From JABDII01 sp963815325 (GTDB lineage: Bacteria; Gemmatimonadota; Gemmatimonadetes; Gemmatimonadales; GWC2-71-9): 64,000 nucleotides of DNA. The stretch's first letter is position 1, and each line of letters starts with the position of its first letter. This document shows positions 62,371 to 64,000 of the stretch, in pieces. The translations under genes and the position numbers were made by a program. The stretch lies in NCBI GenBank assembly GCA_963815325.1, contig CAWFGG010000009.1:336375-400374 (forward strand). Direction: 5' to 3'. A model generated the notes under the pieces. It saw nothing but the letters and a program-made list of their open reading frames with translations, did no database searches and had not been told where the DNA came from.

Positions 62371-62686
62371 GAGTCCCTCCTCGCTGAGGTGGAACCGAGT
62401 TGCTCGAACATACTCAAGATCGCCTGTGGGCCCTAAAGACGTCCTGAACCCAACCTAAAGACTCATTCAGACTGGGCAATCCTGGCCGCCACACCTTCAG
62501 GCATGCTTCACCGGGATTTCACTGGGCGCTTCCTAATCTCAAACTCGGACAGCCGGCGGCCCAGTCTGGATGTCCAACGAGGATGCCCTGCCCCACCGGC
62601 CGGCCGGCCGGCCGAGAGCTGTGCTACCGGCGACATTTCTGCGCGCGTCGGCGAGTGGCCCTCGAGGACCCGGAATCGGAGCTGAC
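62371..62686. other. Gap with no supported gene
   Basis: About 316 bp between the helical protein and a weak small ORF. No supported gene or RNA fold was seen. The minus-strand part just before 62370 must hold the promoter of the 62089-62370 gene. Confidence 0.4.
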
Positions 62687-62914
62687 ATGCCCGCTTGGTT
62701 GGTGTTCCTGATCAGCGCTGCCATCGTGGCCGCCGCCGGCTACCGGTCGATCACCGACGCCTGCGTGATGCACGCGACGGTCCCCAACGGGATCAATCGA
62801 CACTACAACCGACACCATCCGGCGTTGTTGGCTGCGGCTGGGCCACCCTTGGCAGGCTCGTCACGCGTCGACGCACCTGCACACGCGGGTACCGCTCCTC
62901 GGCTGCTGCCCTAG
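62687..62914 (+). CDS. Possible 75-residue membrane protein
   Basis: This weak small ORF starts MPAWLVFLISAAIVAAAGY, one hydrophobic helix, then DACVMHATVPNGINRHYNRHH. GGAG lies about nine bases before the ATG. The C-terminal half looks like low-complexity coding without known motif. It may be a real small membrane protein or chance. Confidence 0.3.
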   Translation: MPAWLVFLISAAIVAAAGYRSITDACVMHATVPNGINRHYNRHHPALLAAAGPPLAGSSRVDAPAHAGTAPRLLP

Positions 62915-63206
62915 CCGGACACGGTTGGCCAAGAGGTTCAGGATCCCTCACATCGGGCAGAGAATGCCGTTGCCTACCTTGGCCTTTTCGATGGCGGCTA
63001 GGATTTCCATAGGTGCTTCATGTAACCGGCCAGTGTAAGAAAGAAACTTCATCCTCCCGCCGCAGCTTGCTTTACACACTCAAGCTATTTGCCAAACCTA
63101 CCGTGGGCGCTGAATACGAGTGTCTTGAGGCAGCTATGTTTTGATATCGGACGGCAATACCGTATGATCTCTCTATCATTGCCCGCCTAACTGTCGAGGA
63201 CCAACG
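62915..63206. other. Lower-GC intergenic stretch
   Basis: About 290 bp that turn noticeably AT-rich after ~63020 (e.g. AAGAAAGAAACTTC, TATGTTTTGATATC). It precedes the PrcB-like gene and probably holds its promoter. No gene is seen. Confidence 0.4.
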
Positions 63207-63755
63207 ATGCGTATAGGGATTGCTTCTTGTGCGGTAAGCCTTGTCCTGTCAGCCATACTTGGCTGCCACAGCACGACGAGAACGCACTCCTCTTCCAACA
63301 TTGGTGCGGCGCAGGAACCGGGTTCGGTGCAACTGCAGGTGATTGACTCGACCAACCTAATCGCGTCTTACGGACGGAGTGGGATTACTACAGTTGCGCG
63401 AATTGTCGTACGAGATAGCGCTACGTGGCGGCAGGTCTGGAGACGGGTGACTGAACGGTTTACACCTGCACCAACATTACCCCGTGTCGATTTTGACTCG
63501 AATATGGTCCTCCTCGCGGCTGCCGGGCAAATGCAGGCGGGGGACTATATCAGGGTGGATTTCGTTGGGATTGTTGGAAGCAGGATGTATTCAGTCGTGC
63601 GAACAGGGGGCGGATGCTTCCCGGTGGAGCAGTCTCGCTATCCAGTGGATATCGTTCGGGTGCCACGTGTGGAGGGAGAGGTTGTGTTCCTGGAGTATCG
63701 CGCCGGTGCAATCTCGTGTCTTCCATACGAACAGGCTCCCTCCCCGCGACCCTAA
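63207..63755 (+). CDS. PrcB-like lipoprotein
   Basis: This 182-residue protein starts at the ATG at 63207 with GAGG upstream. A lipoprotein signal ends with the lipobox AILGC near residue 20. The mature part has IVVRDSATWRQVWRRV, then LPRVDFDSNMVLLAAAGQM and YSVVRTGGGCFPVEQSRYPV. This fits the PrcB C-terminal domain found in protease-complex and other envelope proteins. It is probably periplasmic. Codon use and base composition are poorer in GC than the rest of the window, hinting at transfer. No neighbours are seen. Confidence 0.75.
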   Translation: MRIGIASCAVSLVLSAILGCHSTTRTHSSSNIGAAQEPGSVQLQVIDSTNLIASYGRSGITTVARIVVRDSATWRQVWRRVTERFTPAPTLPRVDFDSNMVLLAAAGQMQAGDYIRVDFVGIVGSRMYSVVRTGGGCFPVEQSRYPVDIVRVPRVEGEVVFLEYRAGAISCLPYEQAPSPRP

Positions 63756-64000
63756 GGAACTGAGGTTCATCCCCAGAGCGGCATCTTCGGGGTAGCTTGG
63801 CCCACAACGACGCAACGCGTACCATCTCGATTCCTCTCCACTCCGAACCTTCTCCCGTACAGTATCGAGCTAGGGTTTTCCCTAGTACTACGTCAGTCTG
63901 TTCTCGTCAGACTTGCGTAGATGATCTGTTGGCATGTTGACAGTGTTTCGTTTGCGAGCTATACGAGTTGTACGGTAGCCTGAGGACCGTATCGTGGACA
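63756..64000. other. Right-edge non-coding, lower GC
   Basis: These 245 bp hold no clear gene. The sequence is mixed and AT-richer (e.g. GTTTTCCCTAGTACTACG). It may continue an accessory segment beyond the window. Confidence 0.35.

Overview
The window is high-GC bacterial chromosome, almost fully coding, with one tRNA and no recognisable phage, transposon, CRISPR array or rRNA. Several features suggest Gemmatimonadota: a large DUF2723-type membrane protein, a DUF5916/CBM9-like outer-membrane barrel, an OmpA protein with thrombospondin type-3 repeats, DUF481, and beta-propeller proteins beside housekeeping genes. This assignment is an inference from gene content only. The last ~1 kb is visibly poorer in GC than the rest.

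Left part (1-18.4 kb, mostly minus strand): a truncated tilS at the edge, apaG, a secreted acid phosphatase, then an unusual run. In that run a Rieske-glutamate-synthase-like fusion, a small unknown protein and a Rieske-ThDP-enzyme fusion lie under a DUF1761 membrane protein. Next come stress and envelope genes (tandem UspA, a repeat-rich peptidoglycan-binding protein, a YIP1-like protein), pterin carbinolamine dehydratase, a Vgb-like propeller, a D-aminoacylase, a MerT-DUF411 metal pair, an orphan TrpF-like protein, a DUF4332 protein and a DUF481 porin-like protein.

Centre (18.6-42.4 kb, minus strand): an OmpA/TSP3 protein and a YidB-like protein precede a five-gene module. The module holds a PAS histidine kinase, an NtrC-type sigma-54 regulator, a coiled-coil protein, a single-pass OmpA-C protein and a Ras-like GTPase. 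Together they look like a membrane-to-cell-wall device with its own two-component system. A CAU tRNA follows. Housekeeping genes come next: eno-ftsB-like, nnrDE-propeller-thiL, glyA-rpiB, a Glu/Leu-type dehydrogenase, 3-hydroxybutyryl-CoA dehydrogenase, a CPBP protease, bioY, a thiolase, and thrS preceded by a 50-residue membrane peptide.

Right part (42.5-64 kb): on the plus strand, a BON-domain protein, valS, an Ig-like lipoprotein, selA and a GmhB-PurN fusion are chained by four ATGA overlaps and followed by purH and DUF2723. On the minus strand are the DUF5916 barrel and an alpha/beta hydrolase-phosphoribosyltransferase pair. On the plus strand again, an RNA-repair or ribosome-protection island holds an unknown protein, archease, RtcB, an HPF-cold-shock fusion and a PolX-N-terminal-like HhH protein. 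The window ends with a PrcB-like lipoprotein in lower-GC DNA.

The three stretches most worth following are the paired Rieske fusions (2.5-7.1 kb), the GTPase/OmpA/two-component module (20.9-27.0 kb) and the RtcB-centred island (58-62.4 kb).
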